Position numbers and translations under genes: made by a program
In this document: piece by piece, positions 31,498 through 40,878 of the stretch
Layout: every line of letters begins with the position of its first letter
How positions within the stretch are numbered: the stretch's first letter is position 1
Assembly (NCBI RefSeq): GCF_041477585.1
Contig: NZ_JBGNYA010000001.1
Coordinates: 2,728,001-2,792,000, forward strand
Length of the DNA stretch: 64,000 nt
Direction of reading: 5' to 3'
DNA from: Halobellus sp. MBLA0158
GTDB lineage: Archaea; Halobacteriota; Halobacteria; Halobacteriales; Haloferacaceae
The notes under the pieces: generated by a model
The model's database searches: none
What the model was told of the DNA's origin: nothing
Seen by the model: only the letters and a program-made list of their open reading frames with translations

Positions 31498-32337
31498 TCA
31501 CCGCTCGACGTCGGCGTCGATGTCGATCCCGAGCGTTCGGAGCCGTCGGCGCCAGGCCGCTCCCGGGATCGAGTCGGCCGACAGCAGTTCGGCCACGACC
31601 GGCCGGTACAGGACGAGCCCCTGGACCACGAACAGATTGGTCACGAGGAAGAACGTCGCCTCCTCGACGGGAAGGCCGAGGAGGTACAGTCCCGTGGTGT
31701 ACTGCTCGGAGAGCACCCAGATCCCGAGTTCGATGGCGACTCGGTCGACGGTACACAGATACAGCGTCGGGAGGAGCGTCCCGGCCGCGACGAGTCGGCG
31801 CCGCGCCCACAACTGCGGCGCGCCGACGGCCCACTGCAGGGCGACCACCGGCGCCGCCCACGCGAGGATCGCCCCGAGGTAGAACGTCGCATCGAGCGCG
31901 AGCAGCCGCCATCCGAGGAGGCCGATCCCCGCGGCGAGCGCGAGCGCGACGACCCGACCGGCGACGGGACGTTCGGTCTCCGGCCACGTGGTCGGGACCG
32001 ACAGGTGCGAGAGCCACAGCGCGGTCAGCCAGGGCTGGACGAGGATGAAGAGGTACTCCTCGATCGGTGCGTGGCCGACCGTAGCGATCGTGGTGCCGTC
32101 GCCGTACCACCAGACGCCGCGCGCGATGAGCAGATTGTCCCACGGCGTCGTGTACACCACGGCGACGACGGTGATGATCGCCACCCCGACCCAGTACCGG
32201 CGGAGGCCGCCACTGCTCCACGGTGTCGCCGACTCCCCGATCCGGGCGCGGCTCACCGCCCCGGTCGCGACGAGGAGCATCACTGCGGGCAACAGGAACG
32301 CCAGGTGAAACTGGAGGTACGTGAGCGTCGTCGTCAT
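31498..32337 (-). CDS. crtY: Lycopene beta-cyclase, fused CrtYc-CrtYd type
   Basis: The 279-residue protein has about seven spans in two related halves: YTTPWDNLLIARGVWWY with PIEEYLFILVQ in the first, and IELGIWVLSEQYTTGLYLLG with GLPVEEATFFLVTNLFVVQ in the second. This is the archaeal fusion of CrtYc and CrtYd, which turns lycopene into beta-carotene. The conserved acidic motifs PxEE in both halves are present. It overlaps nothing but is spaced 2 bp from brp. A strong inverted repeat lies between it and bop. Confidence 0.92.
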   Translation of the reverse strand: MTTTLTYLQFHLAFLLPAVMLLVATGAVSRARIGESATPWSSGGLRRYWVGVAIITVVAVVYTTPWDNLLIARGVWWYGDGTTIATVGHAPIEEYLFILVQPWLTALWLSHLSVPTTWPETERPVAGRVVALALAAGIGLLGWRLLALDATFYLGAILAWAAPVVALQWAVGAPQLWARRRLVAAGTLLPTLYLCTVDRVAIELGIWVLSEQYTTGLYLLGLPVEEATFFLVTNLFVVQGLVLYRPVVAELLSADSIPGAAWRRRLRTLGIDIDADVER

Positions 32338-32395
32338 CGGTGTTCCTCGTGTCTCGGGATCGGGCGGCGAGCCGCCGACAGGAACGGGCGCGGGA

Positions 32396-32425
32396 GACCG
32401 GGGCCGCGGCGCCGCGACCCCGGTC
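32396..32425 (-). terminator. Strong hairpin between bop and crtY
   Basis: GACCGGGG (32,396-32,403) pairs with CCCCGGTC (32,418-32,425) across a 14 nt loop that itself contains the palindrome CGCGGCGCCGCG. A second smaller inverted repeat (GGCGGC-GA-GCCGCC) lies about 25 bp further along the transcript. There is no T run, so an attenuator or RNA-processing site is more likely than a classical terminator. Confidence 0.5.
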
Positions 32426-32525
32426 GACGTCGGTTCGCGTCGATCAGTCGTGCGGTGCGATCAGCCGGCGAGCCGGCCGATTCGTCGGCGTCCGCGTCGG
32501 CCGGCAGTCGGTGGACCGCCCGCGA

Positions 32526-33269
32526 TCAGTCGGCGGGTTCGGCGCCCGCGGCCGAGCCGGCGGCGTCGAGGACCTCGCGGCTCGACAGCAGGATGATCCC
32601 GAATCCGACCTTAGCAACCAGGTCCAGCACCATAAATCCGGCCGTCTCGACGTACAGCGGGACGATCCGGAGCCCCTCGGTACCGACGATCCACCAGACC
32701 GGGTAGATCAGCCAGACAACGACGATCAGCGTCCGGAGCGTGCTGAACGTCGACGCGGCGTCGCCGGAGAGCTGACTGGCCTTCTCGTCGAGGGAGCCGT
32801 ATAGCATATACAGCAGGACGAGCAGGAAGCCCGTCGAGACGCCCCACCAGACGATCCGGCGCGCGCCCTCGGAGAGGACGCCGGCACCGCCCGACAGCGT
32901 CGCCAGCACGCCGGTGCCGATCATCAGCATGTCGAGGCCGACGAGCGAGGCGAGCTCGTTCCGGTTCGCCCCGGCGAGGAGCCCGAGGTCGATGAGCAAC
33001 AGCGGGGTCGTGAAGAACCAGTCGGTGTACCGGGCCCAGTAGATCGGCAGCTCCTCGCCGCCGACCGTGACGGTCGTGAGCCCGAAGCCGAGCGCCATCG
33101 CGAGGTAGTTTACGAACGCGATGGCGGTGATGAATATCGTGACGATATAGAACTCCTGTCTCCGTCTGTCCGTTTCGCCCCAGCCCCTGGCGATGAAGTA
33201 CAGCATCCCCAGGAACATTCCGAGCGTGCCGATCCACAGCCATATTCCTTCGCTACCAGGTTGCGGCAT
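32526..33269 (-). CDS. bop: Bacteriorhodopsin, light-driven proton pump
   Basis: The 247-residue seven-helix opsin has all residues needed for proton pumping: R80, D83 and D94 in [18 protein letters not shown] (equal to R82, D85, D96 of Halobacterium bacteriorhodopsin), E198 and E208 as the release pair, D216 and the retinal-binding K220 in VLDLVAK. Asp at the D85 place and Asp at D96 exclude halorhodopsin and sensory rhodopsin. The N-terminal leader is short ([10 protein letters not shown]). It lies 47 bp downstream of bat and upstream of crtY, and its promoter overlaps the end of bat. Confidence 0.95.
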   Translation of the reverse strand: MPQPGSEGIWLWIGTLGMFLGMLYFIARGWGETDRRRQEFYIVTIFITAIAFVNYLAMALGFGLTTVTVGGEELPIYWARYTDWFFTTPLLLIDLGLLAGANRNELASLVGLDMLMIGTGVLATLSGGAGVLSEGARRIVWWGVSTGFLLVLLYMLYGSLDEKASQLSGDAASTFSTLRTLIVVVWLIYPVWWIVGTEGLRIVPLYVETAGFMVLDLVAKVGFGIILLSSREVLDAAGSAAGAEPAD

Positions 33270-33290
33270 AGTACGTGTGATAGTAGGGAG

Positions 33291-33324
33291 GTAAACGGGG
33301 TAAGCACCGTACACAACTAGTTGG
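33291..33324 (-). promoter_or_regulatory. bop promoter with bat-dependent upstream activator site
   Basis: The perfect palindrome CAACTAGTTG (33,314-33,323) matches the core of the bop upstream activating sequence known from Halobacterium (ACCcnactagTTnGG). It is centred about 49 nt before the bop ATG at 33,269. A TATA-like GTTTACC lies at about 33,290-33,296, 21-28 nt before the ATG, so bop is probably leaderless. The TAG stop codon of bat (33,317-33,319 on the minus strand) lies inside the palindrome. Confidence 0.7.
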
Positions 33325-35077
33325 ACCCGTGGCCGTCGATCTCCCGAGACCGCAGGACGTCGTCGTCGACGACGGCGCCGACGAGCTTTCGCTGGGCGCT
33401 CCGGAGATGTTGATGAAAGGTCGAGCGGCCGATCCCCATCGACTCGGCGATCTCGTCGCCGGTCGCCTCGTGGGGCCACTCGAAGTAGCCGGCCGTGTAC
33501 GCGCGGGTCAGCGCCGCCTGTTGCCGCTCGGTCAGTTCGGACTGGAGTTCGGCGACGAACTCCCGCCGCGTCTCGTTGCGCTGGGTTCGCCGCTGGTATC
33601 CGACCAGTTCCGCGTCCGCGAAGCGCTCCATCACGGCGTCGGCCAGCGACTGCGCCATCGCTTCGCGACCCACCTCGACGGTGCTCGTCGCGCTCGCGGC
33701 GTCGACTCCGAGCGCCCGGAGCTCGGCTCCGTGCTCTTCGAGCAGGTCGCGGAACCGCGAGTCGGCCACCGAGAGCTCGACCACCGGGCTGTCCGCGGAT
33801 TCGGCCAGTACGCTGTGGACCTCGATCGAGGGCGTGATCTCCGCGGCGTCGCGGACCGCGGCCGCGTCGACCGGCGAGCCCGTGTCCTCGCGGCCGATCT
33901 CGAAGAGCATCGTCGAGCGCTCGCGGTCGGCGAGGCTCCCCGCGTACCGGAGCCGGCACCCGAGCGCGTCGGCGAACGCGACGAGCGGGTGGTCGCGCGT
34001 CTCGAACCGGACCTCGACGGCGGACTCGCTCTGGAGCGTCCGGTGGCTCTCCAGGGCGTTGATCCCGGTCGCGATCGAGCGACCGAGCGCCGTCAGCACC
34101 GCCCGCTCGTAGTTGTGGAACGGCGTCGCGTCCGCGTACACGGCCACGATCCCGTAGGTCACGTCGCCGTAGTGGAGGGGGACGGCAGCGACGGCGGAGA
34201 CGCGGTCTCCCCCGTCGCCGTCGACGGACTCGATGTGAACGTACTGGTCGGCACACGCGTCCGCGACGGCTGTGATGGTGGCGCCCGTGATGGCGGCCGT
34301 CCCGTGGCCGGTCGGGGCCTCGCTATCGTCGCAGCCGCCGATGGGGAGCGCGTCGTCGACGCCGATGCCACCGGTCTCGCCGACGGACTCCCGGGGTACG
34401 ATCGCCTCCGCCGAGGGGTCGTACGTGCCGATCCACGCGCCGGCGTACGCCCCGCGGACCGTCTCGGCGACGCGCCGTTCGAGGTCGGCCCGCGAATCCG
34501 CCCGCGTCACCGCTTCCGTGACGTCGGCGACGACGCCGTTGAGGCGCTCCAACAAGCGCTTTTGCGCCTCGCGCTCGCGCTCGATCCGCGCCGCGCGGTG
34601 CTCTGCGGCCCGCTCGGCGCGCTTGCGTCGCGTGACGTCCTGCTGGAAGCCGACGAAGTACGCGATCTCGCCGGCGCCGTCCCGGAGCGGGGCGAGAGTC
34701 ACCTCGTTCCAGAAGAGTTCGCCGTCCCGGCGGTAGTTCCGGAGTTCGACCGTCGTCGTCCGCCCCTCCTCGATGGCCCGCCGCATCTCGGCGACCGGTT
34801 CGTCGCGGGTCTCTTCGCCCTGGAGGAACCGACAGTTGCGCCCGACGGCGTACTCCGGCGGGTAGCCCGTGATCCGCTCGAAGGCGGCGTTGGCGTACAC
34901 GAGCGGCATATCCGGCTTCCTGGCGTCGGCGACGGTGATGCCGACCGGCGCCTCGTCCATCGCCCGCGTCTTCAGCGACTCGTCGACGGCGTCGGTGCTG
35001 GCGGACGTCGGCGGGTCGTCGGTGCTGGCCGTCCGCCGCTCGTAGATCGTCGTCTCGCCGTCTCCACCCACACCCAT
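33317..35077 (-). CDS. bat: Bacterio-opsin activator Bat with PAS/LOV, GAF and HTH domains
   Basis: Starting at ATG 35,077 the 586-residue protein has a PAS domain (about 37-160) whose helix reads [17 protein letters not shown]: the GRNCRFLQ motif with Cys82 is the flavin-binding and adduct-forming motif of LOV photosensors. A GAF-like domain follows (about 195-345), then a Bat-specific region and a C-terminal helix-turn-helix ([21 protein letters not shown]...[27 protein letters not shown]) of the bacterio-opsin activator type. It should activate bop via CAACTAGTTG and perhaps crtY and brp. The longer in-frame start adds residues unlike the family. Confidence 0.9.
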   Translation of the reverse strand: MGVGGDGETTIYERRTASTDDPPTSASTDAVDESLKTRAMDEAPVGITVADARKPDMPLVYANAAFERITGYPPEYAVGRNCRFLQGEETRDEPVAEMRRAIEEGRTTTVELRNYRRDGELFWNEVTLAPLRDGAGEIAYFVGFQQDVTRRKRAERAAEHRAARIEREREAQKRLLERLNGVVADVTEAVTRADSRADLERRVAETVRGAYAGAWIGTYDPSAEAIVPRESVGETGGIGVDDALPIGGCDDSEAPTGHGTAAITGATITAVADACADQYVHIESVDGDGGDRVSAVAAVPLHYGDVTYGIVAVYADATPFHNYERAVLTALGRSIATGINALESHRTLQSESAVEVRFETRDHPLVAFADALGCRLRYAGSLADRERSTMLFEIGREDTGSPVDAAAVRDAAEITPSIEVHSVLAESADSPVVELSVADSRFRDLLEEHGAELRALGVDAASATSTVEVGREAMAQSLADAVMERFADAELVGYQRRTQRNETRREFVAELQSELTERQQAALTRAYTAGYFEWPHEATGDEIAESMGIGRSTFHQHLRSAQRKLVGAVVDDDVLRSREIDGHGSN

Positions 35078-35230
35078 ACGGGCGACTGTAACCGCACGAA
35101 CAAAACGTATTGGGCCGGCCGGCGCCGCGGCTAGCCGAAATCGGCAAGCGGACGCGAAAACGGAACGCATCCGGCGCGTAAATCGAGTCCGGCGATCGGA
35201 CGTGGACGGGCGTGGAAGAGCGTGAAGGCC

Positions 35231-36658
<1,428 letters not shown>

Positions 36659-36659
36659 G

Positions 36660-38429
36660 TTAGTAGAGACTCCGGAGCTGTTCCGTGATGTCCGATGTGA
36701 GCTCCTCGACGAACTCCTCGTAGTCCTCCTGGACGCCGATGCGGTTGATCCGCGGCGCGGCGTCGATGTCGATGATCTCGTCGACCGGGACGCCGGCCTC
36801 GAGCGCGTCGAAGGCCTCGTCGTTGAACGTCTCGATCGTCGTCAGCATCAGGTAGGTCTTCTCCGGCGGACAGTAGGTGTCGACCGGGTGGAACGCGTTC
36901 TGCTGGAGGTAGGCCTCGCGCAGGTAGCGCGCGACCTCGAGGGTGAGCTGCTGGTCCTCCGGCAGGGCGTCCTTGCCGACGAGCTGGACGATCTCCTGGA
37001 GCTCGGCCTCCTCGTCGAGGACGTCGACCGCCCACTGGCGCTTCTCGGGCCAGTCGTCGGCGACCTCGTCCTGGAACCAGGGGTCGAGCTGGTCCTTGTA
37101 CAGCGAGTAGGACTCGTTCCAGTTGATCGACGGGAAGTGCCGGCGTTCGGCCAGGTCCGCGTCGAGCGCCCAGAAGGTCTTGACGATGCGCAGGGTGTTC
37201 TGGGTGACCGGCTCGGAGAAGTCGCCGCCGGGCGGCGAGACCGCGCCGATCGCCGAGACCGAGCCCTCGGTCCCGTTGACGTTCTCGAAGTAGCCGGCGC
37301 GCTCGTAGAACTGCGAGAGGCGCGCGGCCAGGTAGGCGGGGTAGCCCTCCTCGCCGGGCATCTCCTCCAGCCGCGAGGAGATCTCCCGCATCGCCTCGGC
37401 CCACCGCGAGGTGGAGTCGGCCATCAGCGCGACGTCGTAGCCCATATCGCGGTAGAACTCCGCGATCGTGATCCCGGTGTAGACGCAGGACTCGCGGGCC
37501 GCGACGGGCATATTCGAGGTGTTGGCGATGAGCGATGTCCGGGCCATCAGGGGGTTCCCCGTCGAAGGGTCTTCCAGCTCGGGGAAGTCGTCGATGACCT
37601 CGGTCATCTCGTTGCCGCGCTCGCCGCAGCCGACGTAGATGATGATATCGGCGTCGGCGTACTTCGCGAGCTGGTGCTGGGTGACCGTCTTCCCGGAGCC
37701 GAACGGCCCCGGAATGGCGGCGGTCCCGCCCTTCGCGATCGGGAAGAGGCCGTCGAGGATGCGCTGGCCGGAGACCAGCGGCGTCCGCGGCGTCTTCTTC
37801 TCGACCGTGGGCCGGGCCTCACGGACCGGCCACTCCTGGCGCATCTGGACGTCGACGCCGTTGTCGAGTTCGACGACCGTCTCGTCGACGGTGAACGACC
37901 CCGACTCGACGGAGACGACTTCCGCGGTCTCGCCCTCTTCGAGGGCGTCCGGCGGCACCATCACCTTGTGGTCGATGGTGATCGTCTCCTCGACGACGCC
38001 GACCACGTCGCCGCGGCCGACCTCGTCGCCCTCCTCGACTTCGGGCTCGAACTCCCACTCCTCGTCGAGTTCGATCCCCGGCGCGTCCACGCCGCGGTCG
38101 AGGTACGGGCTGCCCATCTTGTCTTCGAGGACGTCGAGCGGACGCTGGACGCCGTCGTAGATGGTGTCGAGCAGCCCCGGACCGAGGTCGACGGTCAGGG
38201 GGTCGCCGGTGTTCTCGACTGGCTCTCCGGGGGCGATCCCGGAGGTCTCTTCGTACACTTGGATCGTCGTCGTGTCGCCCTCGATCTCGATGACTTCGCC
38301 CATCAGCCCCTCGTCGCCCACGTAGACGACGTCGTTCATTCGGGCGTCGAGATCGCGGGCGGTCACGACGGGACCACTCACGCTCGCGATGATGCCGTCC
38401 TCGCGGACGGACTGTTCTGTCTGACTCAT
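36660..38429 (-). CDS. atpA: A-type ATP synthase subunit A (catalytic)
   Basis: The 589-residue protein has the catalytic Walker [14 protein letters not shown] (about residues 236-243), Walker B region [18 protein letters not shown] and the archaeal non-homologous insert near residues 120-190. It binds and hydrolyses or forms ATP in the A3B3 head. No intein is present. It ends 1 bp before atpB and starts 3 bp after atpF. Confidence 0.96.
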   Translation of the reverse strand: MSQTEQSVREDGIIASVSGPVVTARDLDARMNDVVYVGDEGLMGEVIEIEGDTTTIQVYEETSGIAPGEPVENTGDPLTVDLGPGLLDTIYDGVQRPLDVLEDKMGSPYLDRGVDAPGIELDEEWEFEPEVEEGDEVGRGDVVGVVEETITIDHKVMVPPDALEEGETAEVVSVESGSFTVDETVVELDNGVDVQMRQEWPVREARPTVEKKTPRTPLVSGQRILDGLFPIAKGGTAAIPGPFGSGKTVTQHQLAKYADADIIIYVGCGERGNEMTEVIDDFPELEDPSTGNPLMARTSLIANTSNMPVAARESCVYTGITIAEFYRDMGYDVALMADSTSRWAEAMREISSRLEEMPGEEGYPAYLAARLSQFYERAGYFENVNGTEGSVSAIGAVSPPGGDFSEPVTQNTLRIVKTFWALDADLAERRHFPSINWNESYSLYKDQLDPWFQDEVADDWPEKRQWAVDVLDEEAELQEIVQLVGKDALPEDQQLTLEVARYLREAYLQQNAFHPVDTYCPPEKTYLMLTTIETFNDEAFDALEAGVPVDEIIDIDAAPRINRIGVQEDYEEFVEELTSDITEQLRSLY

Positions 38430-38432
38430 ATG

Positions 38433-38756
38433 TTAGTCTTCCTCCATCAGGTCGATGCCGATGGCGCGTTTGATCTGGTCTCGGAGGCCGCCGGCGCCCG
38501 CGCCGCCGCCGAGGGTGACAAGCGTCGGTTCGATGCTGGTCTCGACGTCGTTGCGGACGTTGCGGGAGAGATGATCGAGGTCGTCGTCGTGCATCACCAC
38601 GATGCCGACGTCGTCGTCTTCGAGCACCTCGGAGACGGCCTCGTCGAGCTGTTCGTCCTTCTCCTCGTCGGGGACGTTCTGGAACTTCCGGACGCCCGCG
38701 AGGCGGAACCCCGTGGTGAAGTCCGGACTCCCGACGACGGCGATCTCCTGGCTCAT
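38433..38756 (-). CDS. atpF: A-type ATP synthase subunit F (rotor)
   Basis: A 107-residue Rossmann-like protein: EIAVVGSPDFTTGFRLAGVRKF, then VSEVLEDDDVGIVVMHDDDLDHL. Subunit F binds subunit D in the central shaft. Overlaps atpC by 4 bp. Confidence 0.93.
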   Translation of the reverse strand: MSQEIAVVGSPDFTTGFRLAGVRKFQNVPDEEKDEQLDEAVSEVLEDDDVGIVVMHDDDLDHLSRNVRNDVETSIEPTLVTLGGGAGAGGLRDQIKRAIGIDLMEED

Positions 38757-39799
38757 AGGATCACCAGTTCCTGTTCGATCTGCTCCTCGGAGAGGCCGGC
38801 CTCGCGGCCGCGAGCGATCGCCCGGATGTTGTCGACCTCGCGCTCCTTCGCCAGGATGTACGAGGCGATCGGGGTGATCGAAAGCGGGAACACGTGGCCG
38901 AGCTGGTCGGTGTACTCCAAGAGGGCCTCGTCGAGCGCGCGCTCGAAGTCGATGAGGCTGTCGGCGTCTTCGAGGTCGTCGAGCGCCTCCGAGAGGTCGT
39001 CTCCGTACTTCGACTCGCGTATCTTCGTGACGAGCTCGTCGCGGTTCTGCGCCAGCGTCGCGAGCTCGCTCGCCGAAAAGAGCGATCCGCCGTCGATGAA
39101 GTACTCGGCGGGGTCGATGTCGGCGCCGCTCTGGGCGAGCCGGAGCGCGTTCCGTGCGTTCCGGAAGTCGATCTCGGCCTCCAGGAACTCGCGGTACTGC
39201 TGGGTCGCCTCGTCGACGGTGAGCCCCTCGAGGAGGTGGTCGTAGTACGTCCGGTCGATCGCGTTCTCCAGGGGAACGAGGACGCCCGAGTCGTCGTAGT
39301 CGTCGTAGGCGTCTTCGAGCCCCGGGCCGAAGATCGTCCCGGAGAGCCGCTCGACGACCTCCTCGATCGACGGCGCGTCGAGCAGCCGATCGAGGAAGTC
39401 GTCGTCGAACTCGCCGGCGCGGATGAGGTCGTCGGAGACCGCCTCCCGGTCGGCGTCCGAATAGAGGCCGCGGATGACGGTCTTGACGTTCCAGGCGTCG
39501 AACTTGCGCAGGTAGCGCGCGATGAGGTCGTAGAGGCGCCCGTCGGCCCAGCGGAGCAGGTCGTCGAACTGCTTCGCGAGGTTGCGGTTGAGCGCGTACT
39601 CGATGAGGTCGACGCCGGAGTGGCGGGAGCCGAGCGCGTTGATCTCCGCTTCGTAGTCGGACTCCTCCATGAACCGAGCGATCTCGGCCGGCCCCATCCG
39701 AATCAGCTTGCGGTACTCCTCGTCCCCGTACAGGGCGCTTCGACGCGCCCTGACGCGGGCAGTCACGTACTCCGGATTGGAACCGCCGGCAGTACTCAT
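38753..39799 (-). CDS. atpC: A-type ATP synthase subunit C (socket)
   Basis: The 348-residue all-helical protein begins with NPEYVTARVRARRSALYGDEEY and includes three repeats of the subunit C/d type, for example NVKTVIRGLYSDADREAVSDDLIRAGEF. It couples the c-ring to the central stalk. Overlaps both atpE and atpF by 4 bp. Confidence 0.93.
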   Translation of the reverse strand: MSTAGGSNPEYVTARVRARRSALYGDEEYRKLIRMGPAEIARFMEESDYEAEINALGSRHSGVDLIEYALNRNLAKQFDDLLRWADGRLYDLIARYLRKFDAWNVKTVIRGLYSDADREAVSDDLIRAGEFDDDFLDRLLDAPSIEEVVERLSGTIFGPGLEDAYDDYDDSGVLVPLENAIDRTYYDHLLEGLTVDEATQQYREFLEAEIDFRNARNALRLAQSGADIDPAEYFIDGGSLFSASELATLAQNRDELVTKIRESKYGDDLSEALDDLEDADSLIDFERALDEALLEYTDQLGHVFPLSITPIASYILAKEREVDNIRAIARGREAGLSEEQIEQELVIL

Positions 39800-40377
39800 T
39801 GGTCGAACAGTTTCTCGCTCACGTCCTTGAGGTTGTCCTCCCAGACGTCCTCGAGGACCGAGTCGAAGGTGTTGTTCACCCGGACCCGGGAGCCGGTGCC
39901 CTCGACGACCACGCCGCCGAGACAGTCGTACTCGCCGGCGTACTCGAAGCCGTCGTAATCGGCGACGAGGTCTTCGAGCAGGTCCGCGTCGTCGGCGCGG
40001 CCGTAGACCGACACCGACTCCTCGCCTTCGAACTCGGCGACAGCGTCCTCGAGGAGCGCGCGCGTCAGCGTCTCGCGCTTCTCGCCGGAGAGCGCCACGA
40101 GCTCGTCTTCGACCTGCGAGCGGACGTCTTCGAGGACGTCGCGACGGGCTTCGAGCCGCTCCTGCTTCGCTTCCAGCTTCGCGCTCGAGAGCGCCTGTTC
40201 GCGCTCCTGTTCGATCTGGCGCTCTACCTCTTCCTTCCGGGCTTCGAGGAGCTCCTCGGCGTCTGTCTCTGCCGTCTCGACGATCTCCTCGGCGCGGCGC
40301 TCGCCCTGCTCACGAATGTCCTCTGCACGCGCGCGGGCTTCGTCTCGGATGTCTTCGACGACGTTGTCCAAACTCAT
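39796..40377 (-). CDS. atpE: A-type ATP synthase subunit E (peripheral stalk)
   Basis: A 193-residue protein with an N-terminal coiled coil rich in Glu and Arg (EQGERRAEEIVETAETDAEELL) and a globular C-terminus (LLEDLVADYDGFEYAGEYDCLGGVVVEG). It pairs with subunit H in the peripheral stalk. Overlaps atpC by 4 bp and lies 21 bp after atpK. Confidence 0.93.
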   Translation of the reverse strand: MSLDNVVEDIRDEARARAEDIREQGERRAEEIVETAETDAEELLEARKEEVERQIEQEREQALSSAKLEAKQERLEARRDVLEDVRSQVEDELVALSGEKRETLTRALLEDAVAEFEGEESVSVYGRADDADLLEDLVADYDGFEYAGEYDCLGGVVVEGTGSRVRVNNTFDSVLEDVWEDNLKDVSEKLFDQ

Positions 40378-40398
40378 TGATGGAAAGAGCGGGGGCGC

Positions 40399-40638
40399 TT
40401 AGACCAGGAATACGACGACGAGAGCGAGGATGACGAGCGTCTCCGGCAGGACGGTCAGGATCAGACCGTTGACGAAGAGGTCGTTGTCCTCGGCGATGGC
40501 GCCCATCGCGGCGGCGCCGATTCCGCGCTCCGCGTAGCCCGCGCCGAACGCGGCGAGGCCGACCGCGATCGCGGCGGCGGCGGTTGGTTCAAGAGCCGGG
40601 GCAGCTGCCTGGGTCTGCTGTAGGAGTGCTTCGAACAT
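40399..40638 (-). CDS. atpK: A-type ATP synthase subunit K (c-ring proteolipid)
   Basis: The 79-residue protein has two hydrophobic hairpin helices. The carboxylate that carries the proton is Glu66 in LPETLVILALVV. The start at 40,638 (MFEALLQQTQ) is preferred over the upstream in-frame extension, which crosses the promoter region. A 240 bp gap separates it from atpI, and a separate promoter (40,697-40,705) may raise its expression, since the ring needs many copies. Confidence 0.93.
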   Translation of the reverse strand: MFEALLQQTQAAAPALEPTAAAAIAVGLAAFGAGYAERGIGAAAMGAIAEDNDLFVNGLILTVLPETLVILALVVVFLV

Positions 40639-40696
40639 TGTCTTAAGTTGCGACTTGATCAGTCGTCTCCGAACGTGCGTTATTGGAGGGACACGA

Positions 40697-40705
40697 CTCT
40701 TAAAG
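40697..40705 (-). promoter_or_regulatory. Probable separate promoter for atpK
   Basis: On the minus strand CTTTAAGAG is a good TATA box preceded by a purine-rich BRE-like GGGAAC, in the 240 bp gap between atpI and atpK. Transcription should start near 40,672, giving a leader of about 34 nt. The rest of the gap (40,706-40,878) holds no gene. Confidence 0.5.
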
Positions 40706-40878
40706 GTTCCCAAACTACCTCATCAGAACGGGTGTCAAGAAGCCGCATACGGCGGTATTCGTCGGTTCGGCGAATCGACTCTTCGGGCGCGGACGCCGGC
40801 CCGGGAAAACCGCGTCGGGCCGACGGAATCGGGAGCCGTCGGTCCTCGAACGAGAGGGACCGAGGGCGAGCGGCCGGC

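Noticed and set aside
32526-33269. Halorhodopsin or sensory rhodopsin as identity of the opsin
   Set aside because: Asp occupies both the D85 and D96 places and the proton-release Glu pair is present. Halorhodopsin has Thr at the D85 place, and sensory rhodopsins lack the D96 donor.
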